Below, piece by piece: positions 1 to 6,730 of a stretch of DNA of 22,127 nt; the first letter of the stretch is position 1; the number at the start of each line of letters is the position of its first letter. Under the pieces are notes generated by a model. The model worked only from the letters and a program-made list of their open reading frames with translations. It made no database searches and was not told the DNA's origin. Source of the stretch: JAAZGD01 sp964383845 (GTDB lineage: Bacteria; Bacillota; Clostridia; Peptostreptococcales; Anaerovoracaceae); assembly GCA_964383845.1 (NCBI GenBank), contig CAYLIF010000025.1, positions 1-22,127 on the forward strand, in the 5' to 3' direction. The translations under genes were made by a program, and so were the position numbers.

Positions 1-74
1 ATTATAACATAATATTTTACAAATACATCTCGCGATATTACAATAAAAGAAAAAGCATTTGAGCGAGGTAAAAA

Positions 75-1148
75 ATGATGTTATGTGTTAAGAATACTAT
101 CCCAGGAGTGTTACTGTGTTTAATCATAGCTGCACCGGCCTGGATATTAGGGAAGTGTTTTCCATTAGTCGGTGGGCCGATCTTTGCAATATTAGCAGGA
201 ATGCTACTTGTTATATTAATTCCTGACCTTCTATTAAAAAAAAACTTTGTAGAAGGAGAAAGCCCTTTGAGATTATCAGCGCTAAAATTGAAGGAAGGAG
301 TAAGATATACATCTAGAAAAATCCTGCAATATTCTATTATTCTCTTGGGATTTGAAATGAACCTATTTCACGTAATCGAGGTAGGGAGTCAATCCCTGAT
401 TATACTTGTGTTCACTCTCTCCGCTTCTTTTTTAGTTGCTTATCTTGTAGGTAGGGCCTTAAAATTAGAACCTAACATGACTACTCTAATTGGAATAGGA
501 ACATCAGTTTGCGGAGGGTCTGCAATAGCTGCTACAGCGCCAGTGATCAACGCAAAAGATGAGGAAGTTGCCCAAGCTATATCTACCATATTTCTTTTTA
601 ATATTGTAGCGGTATTTATTTTTCCTGCTTTAGGCCATTTATTAGGAATGAGCGACATGGGTTTTGGTATGTGGTCTGGAACTGCTATCAATGACACATC
701 TTCCGTAGTTGCTGCAGGGGCAGCTTGGAGTAATGCTGCAGGAGATAATACAGCCCTTGCATTTGCAACCATCGTAAAACTGACTAGAACATTAATGATT
801 GTTCCTATAACTTTTGTCCTGGCAATTTATACAGCTAGAAAGGCAAAAAAGATAGAACTGGTAACAGAAAACAATAATTTTTCTTTTATTAAAGTATTTC
901 CATGGTTTATAATCGGTTTTGTGCTGACCTCTATTATAAATACATTTTGGGGTGTCCATGCTATATCCGAGGCTTTAGTTTCTCTAGGAAAATTCATGAT
1001 TGTAATGGCAATGGCTGCCATAGGATTAAACACAAACTTGAAGAAACTTATAATGAATGGCTTTAAACCAATATTCCTAGGGCTTTGTTGTTGGTTTGCA
1101 GTAGCCAATGTATCCTTGCTAATACAAGGATTAATGAAGACCTGGTAA
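75..1148 (+). CDS. YeiH/UPF0324 family membrane protein (putative sulfate exporter family)
   Basis: A 357-residue, very hydrophobic protein with about ten predicted membrane segments. It resembles the YeiH/UPF0324 family (PSE, putative sulfate exporter). The visible family-like stretches are GTSVCGGSAIAATAPVI in the middle and SGTAINDTSSVVAAG about 40 residues later, both glycine/alanine-rich re-entrant-type segments. Length matches the family's usual 330-360 residues. Transport of sulfate or sulfite is only a database-style prediction; the true substrate is not shown by the sequence. Two adjacent ATG codons (75 and 78) follow a GAGCGAGG ribosome binding site at 61-68, so the start is uncertain by one codon. 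The gene ends in TAA and is separated from the selenoprotein gene by 102 bases holding that gene's own promoter, so they are probably separate units. Family assignment is firm, function is not. Confidence 0.85.
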   Translation: MMLCVKNTIPGVLLCLIIAAPAWILGKCFPLVGGPIFAILAGMLLVILIPDLLLKKNFVEGESPLRLSALKLKEGVRYTSRKILQYSIILLGFEMNLFHVIEVGSQSLIILVFTLSASFLVAYLVGRALKLEPNMTTLIGIGTSVCGGSAIAATAPVINAKDEEVAQAISTIFLFNIVAVFIFPALGHLLGMSDMGFGMWSGTAINDTSSVVAAGAAWSNAAGDNTALAFATIVKLTRTLMIVPITFVLAIYTARKAKKIELVTENNNFSFIKVFPWFIIGFVLTSIINTFWGVHAISEALVSLGKFMIVMAMAAIGLNTNLKKLIMNGFKPIFLGLCCWFAVANVSLLIQGLMKTW

Positions 1149-1181
1149 AGGCTGATATAAATTTGAAACATTCTAATTTTG

Positions 1182-1211
1182 TTGACAGTCTAATTTGAGA
1201 TGTGTTAGAAT
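1182..1211 (+). promoter_or_regulatory. Sigma-70-type promoter for the peroxiredoxin gene
   Basis: A perfect -35 hexamer TTGACA (1182-1187) and a -10 TAGAAT (1206-1211) are separated by 18 bases. They lie 40 bases upstream of the peroxiredoxin start and after the stop of the upstream transporter gene. No convincing PerR-like palindrome was found around it. Confidence 0.7.
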
Positions 1212-1250
1212 TGATGTACGTTATCACCATTTAGAAAGGAGTTGAGGATT

Positions 1251-1844
1251 ATGCTGGTTACTAAACAGGCACCGAATTTCTCCGGAATGGCTTTTCATGA
1301 AGGAAAAATAAAAAAAGTATCACTAGAAGATTACCGAGGTAAATGGGTTGTACTTTGCTTCTACCCAGGTGACTTCACATTCGTTTGACCGACCGAACTT
1401 TCGCACATGGCCGTGGGCTATGGCAAACTAAAAGAAATGAATGTTGAAGTTCTATCTGTAAGCACAGACAGTGTTTACTCACATAAGATTTGGAATGAAA
1501 CAGAACTGAGCAAGATGGTTGGTTTTGATATGCCCTTCCCAATGGTTTCTGACCAGGGAGGCAAAATAGGAACACTTTATGATGTATATGATGTGGATGA
1601 AGGCGTTGATATTAGAGGGCGATTCCTAATAGATCCAGAAGGAATTATTCAAGCTCAAGAGGTTTTAAGTCCTCCAGTAGGAAGAAACCCTGACGAATTA
1701 GCTCGTCAAATAAAAGCCTTCCAACATCACCAGAAAACTGGCGAAGTAATGCCTTCAGGTTGGGTAGAAGGTGGTCAGACTTTGAAGCCATCTCCTGATC
1801 TTGCAGGAAATGTTTGGAAAGAATGGAAGCCTCCAACAAAATAA
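1251..1844 (+). CDS. prxU: Selenocysteine-containing AhpC-type peroxiredoxin (TGA at codon 46 read as Sec)
   Basis: Reading through an in-frame TGA at 1386-1388 gives a 197-residue 2-Cys-type (AhpC/Prx1) peroxiredoxin that reduces hydrogen peroxide and organic hydroperoxides. The start ATG at 1251 has a strong AGAAAGGAG site nine bases upstream. The TGA falls exactly where the peroxidatic cysteine belongs: PGDFTFV-U-PTEL, where the family has DFTFVCPTEL. Other active-site residues are present: Pro39, Thr43 and Arg122 (in RGRFLIDP). Homology continues in the same frame on both sides of the TGA, which excludes a frameshift. The C-terminal motif usually written GEVCPAxW is GEVMPSGW here, so the usual resolving cysteine is Met167, and the only other cysteine is Cys36. 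It is therefore probably a 1-Sec enzyme that needs an external thiol. An automatic caller would start it wrongly at Met53 (1407). It stands alone between its own promoter and a strong terminator. Confidence 0.92.
1386..1388 (+). other. In-frame TGA selenocysteine codon
   Basis: The TGA is codon 46 of the peroxiredoxin gene, in the same frame as the ATG at 1251 and the TAA ending at 1844. It takes the place of the catalytic cysteine, the commonest place for Sec in bacterial redox enzymes. A sequencing error from TGC or TGT to TGA is the only simple alternative, and the hairpin just downstream argues against it. Confidence 0.9.
1399..1427 (+). promoter_or_regulatory. Bacterial SECIS-like stem-loop
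   Basis: A hairpin starts 11 bases after the TGA. Pairs are 1399-1401 with 1425-1427, 1403-1404 with 1423-1424, and 1406-1412 with 1416-1422 (one G-U), leaving C1402 and A1405 as single-base bulges and GTG (1413-1415) as the apical loop. The loop begins with G and is 24 bases from the TGA, within the range described for bacterial SECIS elements bound by SelB. A competing shorter fold (1404-1406 with 1413-1415, loop ATGGCC) is possible. The fold was derived by eye. Confidence 0.7.
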
Positions 1845-1876
1845 AGGCTAACAATCTGTATATTTTAACAATTATC

Positions 1877-1907
1877 GATTAACTAAATGACGGATTAACT
1901 AAATGAC
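1877..1907 (+). repeat. Tandem 15-bp direct repeat
   Basis: GATTAACTAAATGAC occurs at 1877-1891 and again at 1893-1907, one base apart. The second copy runs into the left arm of the terminator hairpin. It may simply be a local duplication. Confidence 0.85.
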
Positions 1908-1941
1908 AGACTGTTTATCAAAATAACAGTCTGTCATTTTT
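1901..1941 (+). terminator. Intrinsic terminator after the peroxiredoxin gene
   Basis: AAATGACAGACTGTT (1901-1915) pairs perfectly over 15 bases with 1925-1939 around a nine-base loop, followed by a short T run. It lies 57 bases after the peroxiredoxin stop and isolates that gene from the MoaE-like gene. The remainder of the 191-base gap (1845-2035) shows no gene and no clear consensus promoter. Confidence 0.85.
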
Positions 1942-2035
1942 CATATATTGGCTATTGAAACCTTTGTAGAACTATGCAATCATAATAAGTATAAATACAT
2001 GAAAATTCTGAATTCATTATAGGAAAGGGCAAAAA

Positions 2036-2446
2036 ATGCAGAATAAAGAAAAAAAACAATCTCCTTCTATGGATCTTTGGCTAAAAGAAGCAAAAGCCGA
2101 CTCCAAAGCCTCTAAGGTGGGTATGTTTCTAGTACATAATGGAGTAGTAAGGGAATCTCCAAAGGCGTTAGTTAGAAAAGGGATAGATGATGGTTCACTA
2201 ATTACTGGCATGGATTTTTCCTATGACCAAGAAAAAGTTAATGAGGTGATAAAAGAGTCATACAAACTAGAAGGGGTATATTATATTAGGGTATGGTTAA
2301 ACCATGGGAGCCTAGAGCTAGGTGATGATATAATGTACATATTGGTGGGTGGAGACATCCGGCCTCATGTAATCGATGCCTTGCAGTTTATGGTAGAGAA
2401 GATAAAGACAGAATGTGTGACAGAAATAGAAAAAAAGAACATTTAG
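2036..2446 (+). CDS. moaE: MoaE-like protein (molybdopterin synthase large-subunit family)
   Basis: A 136-residue protein with the MoaE fold signature: the segment VGMFLVHNGVVRES resembles the GAxxxFxGxVR strand, and the later blocks EGVYYIRVWLNHGSLELGDD and IRPHVIDALQFMVEKIK match the RLxIGE and HRxEAFxAxxxxIDxLK regions. Lys124 (in EKIKTE) and Lys133/134 near the end are candidates for the two active-site lysines of MoaE. In the known pathway MoaE adds dithiolene sulfur to precursor Z using thiocarboxylated MoaD. No MoaD or other Moco gene is in the window, so a true molybdopterin synthase role is unproven; the N-terminal half is divergent. The start is set by AGGAAAGGG at 2021-2029. It ends in TAG eight bases before the next gene, with which it probably forms an operon. 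Confidence 0.7.
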   Translation: MQNKEKKQSPSMDLWLKEAKADSKASKVGMFLVHNGVVRESPKALVRKGIDDGSLITGMDFSYDQEKVNEVIKESYKLEGVYYIRVWLNHGSLELGDDIMYILVGGDIRPHVIDALQFMVEKIKTECVTEIEKKNI

Positions 2447-2454
2447 GAGGAGTT

Positions 2455-3894
2455 ATGAAAAAATTTGATTTAATTATAGTAGGAGGGGGCGCTGGAATGA
2501 TAGTTATGGATGCTGCCCTTAACCATGGATTGAAATGTGCGATTATAGAAAAAGATAAATTCGGTGGAACCTGCCTTACCAAAGGCTGTATTCCTTCAAA
2601 GATGTTAGTTTATCCAGCCGACTATATAAGAGAAGCAGAGAACGCTAAACGCTTTGGTATAATAGCCCAAAAACCCGAAATCGATTGGAAGGCTATATCA
2701 AGTAGAATGTGGGAACAAATAGATTTTTCCAAGCAAATAGAAAAACGAATTAGCGGAATTGGAAATCTTACCCTTTTTAAAGGTCAAGGTTCTTTTATTA
2801 ATTCCAAGCAGATGGTTATCCGGTATGAAAACGAACAAGAAGATGAAGTTATAGAAGGGGATCGTTTTATTATTGCAACAGGCGCAAAGAGTCAAATTCC
2901 AAAGATTGAGGGATTAGAGGAAACAGGTTATATAACATCAGAGGATTTTTTTGGAAAAAAATATCCAGAAAAACCATGGGGAAGTTTAGTTGTTATTGGA
3001 AGTGGAGCAATAAGCTTAGAGTTTGCTCATATTTTCTCTGCCTTTGGCACAAAGGTAACGATGGTAGCGAGAAGCGAGAGAATATTAAAAAAAGAAGATA
3101 CAGATATTTCCGATTTCATTTACAAACAGTTCCTATCAAATGGGATAAAGGTTCTAACTGAAAGTGATATTATCTCTGTAGCCCAAGATGGAAAAATTAA
3201 AGTCGTTACAGTAGAGAATCGAAGCACAAAAAAGCGAGATGTTATCCGTGGAGAAGAGATATTAGTAGCATCAGGATCACAATCTACAGCAATTGATCTG
3301 GGTTTAAAAGAAGCTGGTGTAGACACTGATAAAGATGGATGGATTACCACCAATGAATACCTAGAAACCAGCAAAGCAAATATATGGGCTATTGGAGATG
3401 TGAATGGAAAGTACCAATTCCGACATAAAGCAAACCACGAAGCTCAAGTAGTGGCTCATAATATTTTTAATGATAAAGAGAAAGTGAAAGTAAATTATCA
3501 CGCAACACCCTGGGCGATATTCACTCATCCTCAAGTAGGACGAGTAGGAGCCACTGAGGCAGAATTAAAAGATAAGGGTATCCCATATTTAACTGCCAAG
3601 AATTATTATTCGGAAGTTGTAGGGGGAAGAGCAATGGGTTTTAAGAGCCATGATGAAGATGATGGTTTTGTCAAAGTGCTTATGGGAAAAGATAAAAAAA
3701 TATTGGGCGTTCACATTGTAGGCCCCCAAGCTGCAACTCTAACACAGCCTTTCGTTTATCTTATGAACATGGAGAATAAATCTGATCTCAGAGCATATGA
3801 TGTAATTGATGATTCTATGATTATTCATCCATCTCTTAGTGAGTTAACTGCTTGGGTGTTAGGTAAAATTGATTTATCAGAATTACAAGAATAG
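2455..3894 (+). CDS. Dihydrolipoamide dehydrogenase-like pyridine nucleotide-disulfide oxidoreductase
   Basis: A 479-residue class I flavin disulfide reductase. In order: an FAD-binding site near residues 8-15 reading VGGGAGM, the redox pair in GGTCLTKGCIPSK (Cys40, Cys45), an NAD(P)-binding motif VVIGSGAISLEFA in the middle, the second FAD motif IWAIGDVNG, and a dimer interface with the His458-Pro...Glu463 catalytic dyad (IIHPSLSE). These are the hallmarks of dihydrolipoamide dehydrogenase, mycothione reductase and glutathione reductase relatives. The third glycine of GxGxxG is Met, as it is non-Gly in mycothione-reductase-like proteins, and TK replaces the usual NV between the cysteines. 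No 2-oxo-acid dehydrogenase or glycine-cleavage gene is nearby, so the disulfide substrate is unknown. The start at 2455 follows AGGAGG directly; an upstream in-frame ATG at 2413 lies inside the preceding gene and is rejected. Confidence 0.85.
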   Translation: MKKFDLIIVGGGAGMIVMDAALNHGLKCAIIEKDKFGGTCLTKGCIPSKMLVYPADYIREAENAKRFGIIAQKPEIDWKAISSRMWEQIDFSKQIEKRISGIGNLTLFKGQGSFINSKQMVIRYENEQEDEVIEGDRFIIATGAKSQIPKIEGLEETGYITSEDFFGKKYPEKPWGSLVVIGSGAISLEFAHIFSAFGTKVTMVARSERILKKEDTDISDFIYKQFLSNGIKVLTESDIISVAQDGKIKVVTVENRSTKKRDVIRGEEILVASGSQSTAIDLGLKEAGVDTDKDGWITTNEYLETSKANIWAIGDVNGKYQFRHKANHEAQVVAHNIFNDKEKVKVNYHATPWAIFTHPQVGRVGATEAELKDKGIPYLTAKNYYSEVVGGRAMGFKSHDEDDGFVKVLMGKDKKILGVHIVGPQAATLTQPFVYLMNMENKSDLRAYDVIDDSMIIHPSLSELTAWVLGKIDLSELQE

Positions 3895-3933
3895 ATAATC
3901 TATTTGAATGATAAGTTCTTACAGGAGTAAGCT

Positions 3934-4677
3934 ATGGGAATGGCAAGTGAAAAGCAAAATCAAAGAAATAATCGAAATGGTTTTACCCTAGTGGAGATCA
4001 TTGTTGTTATTGTTATACTTGCTATTCTTACGACAGTAGCTATACCTGCCTTCATTGCTTACATAGATAAAGGTCACCGTGCCCATGATTTAGTTTCTTT
4101 GAGAAGCTTAAACATGGGGACAAAGCTATATAGTCTTAATGAACAGATTCCAATGGGTGATGTCTTCGCAGAAATAACCACTAATGATGCACGGCAAGAT
4201 AAACTGTTAGCTGGAGGATACATAGATGAAAAGATGGTTCCGAAAACAAAAAATACAAATTTTTCTTGGAATCATCCCTCAGAATTATGGTGTTTATCAA
4301 ATTCATCAAATCCACTGGGTAAACCCTTTAAAGATGTTTTAGGGGCAATGACTCAATACAAGGAATCAGAAAATACTTATGGTCCTACTTGGGGCGGAGA
4401 TAGTGGTACTGCCAATTATACGGTTATTGGTCTAGACCCAGAGATATGGAAGGATACACCAATAGACCATATATATTATAAGCCAGTAGGAAGTAGGCTA
4501 GAAATAAGACCTGAGGAAGGGTATACGTTTTATTACGATTATATTGGTGGTGGAAGTGGCTCAATGGCCTCATCTTTGAACTGGGTATTGGTCTATGATT
4601 TAAAGAATGATGTATGGACTTACAAGGCTCAAAATACAGGGGCTTTAATAGACATGAGCAATTTTAGAGTTGAATAG
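3934..4677 (+). CDS. Type IV pilin-like (pseudopilin) protein with N-methylation motif
   Basis: A 247-residue protein with a classical class III (prepilin) signal: a short polar leader ending NRNG, then FTLVEIIVVIVILAIL. Cleavage by prepilin peptidase is expected between Gly16 and Phe17, with the conserved Glu at +5 (Glu21). One membrane helix (about 17-40) is followed by the usual amphipathic stretch and a soluble domain of about 200 residues rich in Gly, Tyr and Trp, which I do not recognise. No prepilin peptidase, assembly ATPase or platform protein is in the window, so it is an orphan. The start is set by ACAGGAG at 3921-3927; a second in-frame ATG at 3940 is possible. It follows the flavoprotein by 39 bases and could be cotranscribed. 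Confidence 0.85.
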   Translation: MGMASEKQNQRNNRNGFTLVEIIVVIVILAILTTVAIPAFIAYIDKGHRAHDLVSLRSLNMGTKLYSLNEQIPMGDVFAEITTNDARQDKLLAGGYIDEKMVPKTKNTNFSWNHPSELWCLSNSSNPLGKPFKDVLGAMTQYKESENTYGPTWGGDSGTANYTVIGLDPEIWKDTPIDHIYYKPVGSRLEIRPEEGYTFYYDYIGGGSGSMASSLNWVLVYDLKNDVWTYKAQNTGALIDMSNFRVE

Positions 4678-4689
4678 AGAAAAATATGA

Positions 4690-4718
4690 TTGTTTAAAAA
4701 TACAGTATTAGTTATATA
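4690..4718 (+). promoter_or_regulatory. Possible promoter for the CGGC-domain gene
   Basis: TTGTTT (4690-4695) and TATATA (4713-4718) are spaced by 17 bases, 44 bases upstream of the CGGC start. The region is very AT-rich, so chance matches are likely. Confidence 0.4.
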
Positions 4719-4761
4719 GTATCTAAAAACTTGATAAGAAAGGATCACGAGGAGGGTTTTC

Positions 4762-5103
4762 ATGAAAGTCGGATTAATAAGATGTATGCAAACTGAAGAT
4801 ATGTGTCCCGGAACAACGGATTTCAAGATTATAAAGAACAAAAAGTGTGCCTTTGAAGGAGTAAAAGGAGAAATAGAAATCGTCGGTTTTGTTACCTGCG
4901 GAGGTTGCCCAGGCAAGAAAGCTATTACTAGAGCTGAAGAAATGATTAAAAGAGGCGCTGATACAATAGCTCTTTGTTCTTGTATTAGCAGAGGAAACCC
5001 CATTGGATTTCCTTGCCCTCATGTAGAGGTAATGAAAAGTGCCTTGGTAAAAAAAGTTCGGAGATACTATAACTATTTTAGACTACACTCATTAAGCAAT
5101 TAG
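4762..5103 (+). CDS. CGGC-domain (putative metal-binding) protein, C-terminus altered by a frameshift
   Basis: A 113-residue small cysteine-rich protein. It begins MKVGLIRCMQTEDMCPGTTD and has the family's CGGC core (Cys46, Cys49 in FVTCGGCPGKKA), Cys72/Cys74 in ALCSC, and GNPIGFPCPH near the end. These conserved cysteines and His suggest metal binding, but no reaction is known for the family. AGGAGGG at 4750-4756 sets the start. As written the tail reads KKVRRYYNYFRLHSLSN and is unlike the family. Removing one base near 5049-5059 gives a tail GDTITILDYTH with a TAA at 5093-5095, matching the usual ending. The displaced frame overlaps the stop of the convergent CLC gene by four bases, an overlap that the repaired frame would not have. 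Family call is strong; the deposited C-terminus is probably not that of the working protein. Confidence 0.85.
   Translation: MKVGLIRCMQTEDMCPGTTDFKIIKNKKCAFEGVKGEIEIVGFVTCGGCPGKKAITRAEEMIKRGADTIALCSCISRGNPIGFPCPHVEVMKSALVKKVRRYYNYFRLHSLSN
5049..5095 (+). other. Apparent one-base insertion (A7 run or following CG) and restored frame of the CGGC gene
   Basis: Seven A residues (5049-5055) precede GTTCGG. Dropping one A, or the C at 5059, moves translation into the frame that reads GDTITILDYTH and stops at 5093-5095. A homopolymer is a typical site both for sequencing error and for true slippage. Confidence 0.75.
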
Positions 5104-6668
5104 ACTTCTGTCCATTCTTGCAGTATTTCACGAATTGAAGATTCAATATTGATGTTTGTTAGTATTATAAGGCTATCACCAGCTTTTATAACGGCGTTCC
5201 CTCTAGGGGTTATATCTCTGCCATTTCTTCTAATTGCTACCACAAGTGTATGTTCGGGAAGGGAAAGCTCTTTTAAGCTCTTATTTTCAATTCTAGACCC
5301 ATAATGAACCACCACCTCAAAAGTAGTCTTTTTAAAGTGATCTGCTTCCTCATGTATGCCTTCGCGATCTTTTAATAAATTCAAAAGAAGAGACTCATAA
5401 ATGGGGGCACTTCTAAGGAAATCAGCAGTTGTGTATGCCATAACTGAGACAAAAGTTAAGGGTAAGAAATGGCTAAAGGAACCCGTCATTTCTGTAAGCA
5501 GAATGATGCCTGTTAAAGGAGCCCTAACAATGGCTGCAAAGAAACCTGCCATAGAAAAAATTACAAAACTATCAAAAAAAAGTGTATCAACATCAAAAAA
5601 ATGAAGCACTCCCTGTCCATAAATAGCTCCGATTAAAGCGCCAATTACCATTAAAGGAAAAAATATTCCTCCTGGAACTCCTGATCCAAAACTAATCATT
5701 GAGAATAAAAACTTAAGTACTAGCACTAAAACCAACCATGGAATAGTGTTCTCTACAGTTAAGTTATCTACAATTTGAGCGCCTCCGCCTAATACCACAG
5801 GGAAGGTAAGACCCAATATTCCTGCTATAATGAATGGAATAATGCATTTAACCCAACGGCTTTTTTCTCCTATGCTTTCGTATATAGAAATTGTTTTTAG
5901 CAGAAATAAATTATAAAAAGCACCTGCGCCCCCTATTAATATTCCCAGTATGCCGATAAAGATGTAATGATAAAGTGGGATGGCTTCTGCTACTGTAAAA
6001 TGGAAAATTGGTTCTAAGCCAAAAACTATTTCTCCTACAAACTCTGCTGTTACAGCCGCAGAAAGAGTAGCAAGTAAAACTGTTGGCGAAAAGTAACGAA
6101 AGATTTCTTCTAATGCAAACATGACGCCAGCTAAGGGAGCATTGAAGGCAACAGCTAGACCAGCACTAGCACCGCTAGCAATGAGAACCTTTTTTTCTGT
6201 TCGAGTTGAAGCTAGCCTATTTCCCAGGCCATTTGCTGCGGCTGAACCCAACTGTATTGAAGGACCTTCCCGGCCAACAGAAAGGCCTGCAAGAATAGTA
6301 ACCACTCCTCCAAAAAACTTACATATCAATGTAGAAAGCCATTGGGACTTGAAATATCCTAGCAGCTGCCCTTTTAATTGTGGGATGCCACTTCGGCTTA
6401 TTAAAGGATACTTTTTCACTAAAAGCCCTATACCAACACCTACAGTTGCGAGAACAGGAAATGCCAAGACAGTCCACAAGAGATTGTCTCTCAACCACCC
6501 GTAGATCCCAAGGCTCCATAGCTCAGCTTGAGTCAACGCAATTCTGTAAAGTATGGAGACAAATCCTGCACACAACCCAACTAAAATACTTTTATATACT
6601 AATGATAGGTTTCTATGGCCTGAGCCAAAAGCTTTGTCATAGTCATTTTTTATTTCCATAAATCCCAT
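5100..6668 (-). CDS. CLC-type chloride channel/transporter with C-terminal TrkA-C (RCK_C) domain
   Basis: A 522-residue membrane protein with the anion-selectivity motifs of the CLC family: RSGIPQ (residues 92-97), GREGPSIQLG with the gating glutamate Glu134, and GSGVPGGIFFP later. The acidic pair in FALEEIF sits where the internal proton glutamate of CLC exchangers is found, which favours H+/Cl- antiport over a passive channel. After the membrane part, roughly the last 75 residues (VVHYGSRIENKSLKELSLPE onward) look like a TrkA-C/RCK_C regulatory domain, a known CLC arrangement in bacteria. The start may be 6668 or the ATG three codons in (6659); neither has a strong ribosome binding site. 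It converges on the CGGC gene, sharing TTAG at 5100-5103, and has its own promoter at 6702-6730. Confidence 0.92.
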   Translation of the reverse strand: MGFMEIKNDYDKAFGSGHRNLSLVYKSILVGLCAGFVSILYRIALTQAELWSLGIYGWLRDNLLWTVLAFPVLATVGVGIGLLVKKYPLISRSGIPQLKGQLLGYFKSQWLSTLICKFFGGVVTILAGLSVGREGPSIQLGSAAANGLGNRLASTRTEKKVLIASGASAGLAVAFNAPLAGVMFALEEIFRYFSPTVLLATLSAAVTAEFVGEIVFGLEPIFHFTVAEAIPLYHYIFIGILGILIGGAGAFYNLFLLKTISIYESIGEKSRWVKCIIPFIIAGILGLTFPVVLGGGAQIVDNLTVENTIPWLVLVLVLKFLFSMISFGSGVPGGIFFPLMVIGALIGAIYGQGVLHFFDVDTLFFDSFVIFSMAGFFAAIVRAPLTGIILLTEMTGSFSHFLPLTFVSVMAYTTADFLRSAPIYESLLLNLLKDREGIHEEADHFKKTTFEVVVHYGSRIENKSLKELSLPEHTLVVAIRRNGRDITPRGNAVIKAGDSLIILTNINIESSIREILQEWTEV

Positions 6669-6701
6669 TTTCTTTCTATAGTTGATAAAGCGAACAATTT
6701 T

Positions 6702-6730
6702 ATTTTAGCAGACAATAGGAGATTCTACAA
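6702..6730 (-). promoter_or_regulatory. Promoter for the CLC gene
   Basis: On the minus strand TTGTAG (6730-6725) and TAAAAT (6707-6702) are separated by 17 bases, 34 bases upstream of the CLC start. The -35 hexamer coincides with the left arm of a long dyad (6725-6763). Confidence 0.6.

Noticed and set aside
1..74. Promoter or regulator site before the first gene
   Set aside because: Too little upstream sequence is present and no hexamer pair with proper spacing could be defended.
440..772. 110-residue open frame on the minus strand inside the YeiH-like gene
   Set aside because: It is antisense to a well-supported membrane protein gene, has no family resemblance and no credible ribosome binding site.
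1172..1196. Direct repeats TCTAATTT (1172-1179 and 1189-1196) flanking the peroxiredoxin -35 box
   Set aside because: Eight-base AT-rich repeats are expected by chance in this composition, and they do not match a known PerR or OxyR site.
1407..1844. A separate short gene starting at ATG 1407
   Set aside because: It is only the C-terminal three quarters of the peroxiredoxin; it has no ribosome binding site and lacks the active site, which lies across the TGA.
5049..5061. Programmed ribosomal frameshifting in the CGGC gene
   Set aside because: The A7 run would favour a -1 shift, whereas the family-like tail needs a +1 shift, and no stimulatory structure is evident. A plain indel is simpler.
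6121..6504. 127-residue open frame on the plus strand inside the CLC gene
   Set aside because: It is the shadow of the CLC coding strand; composition follows the complementary codons and no start signal is present.
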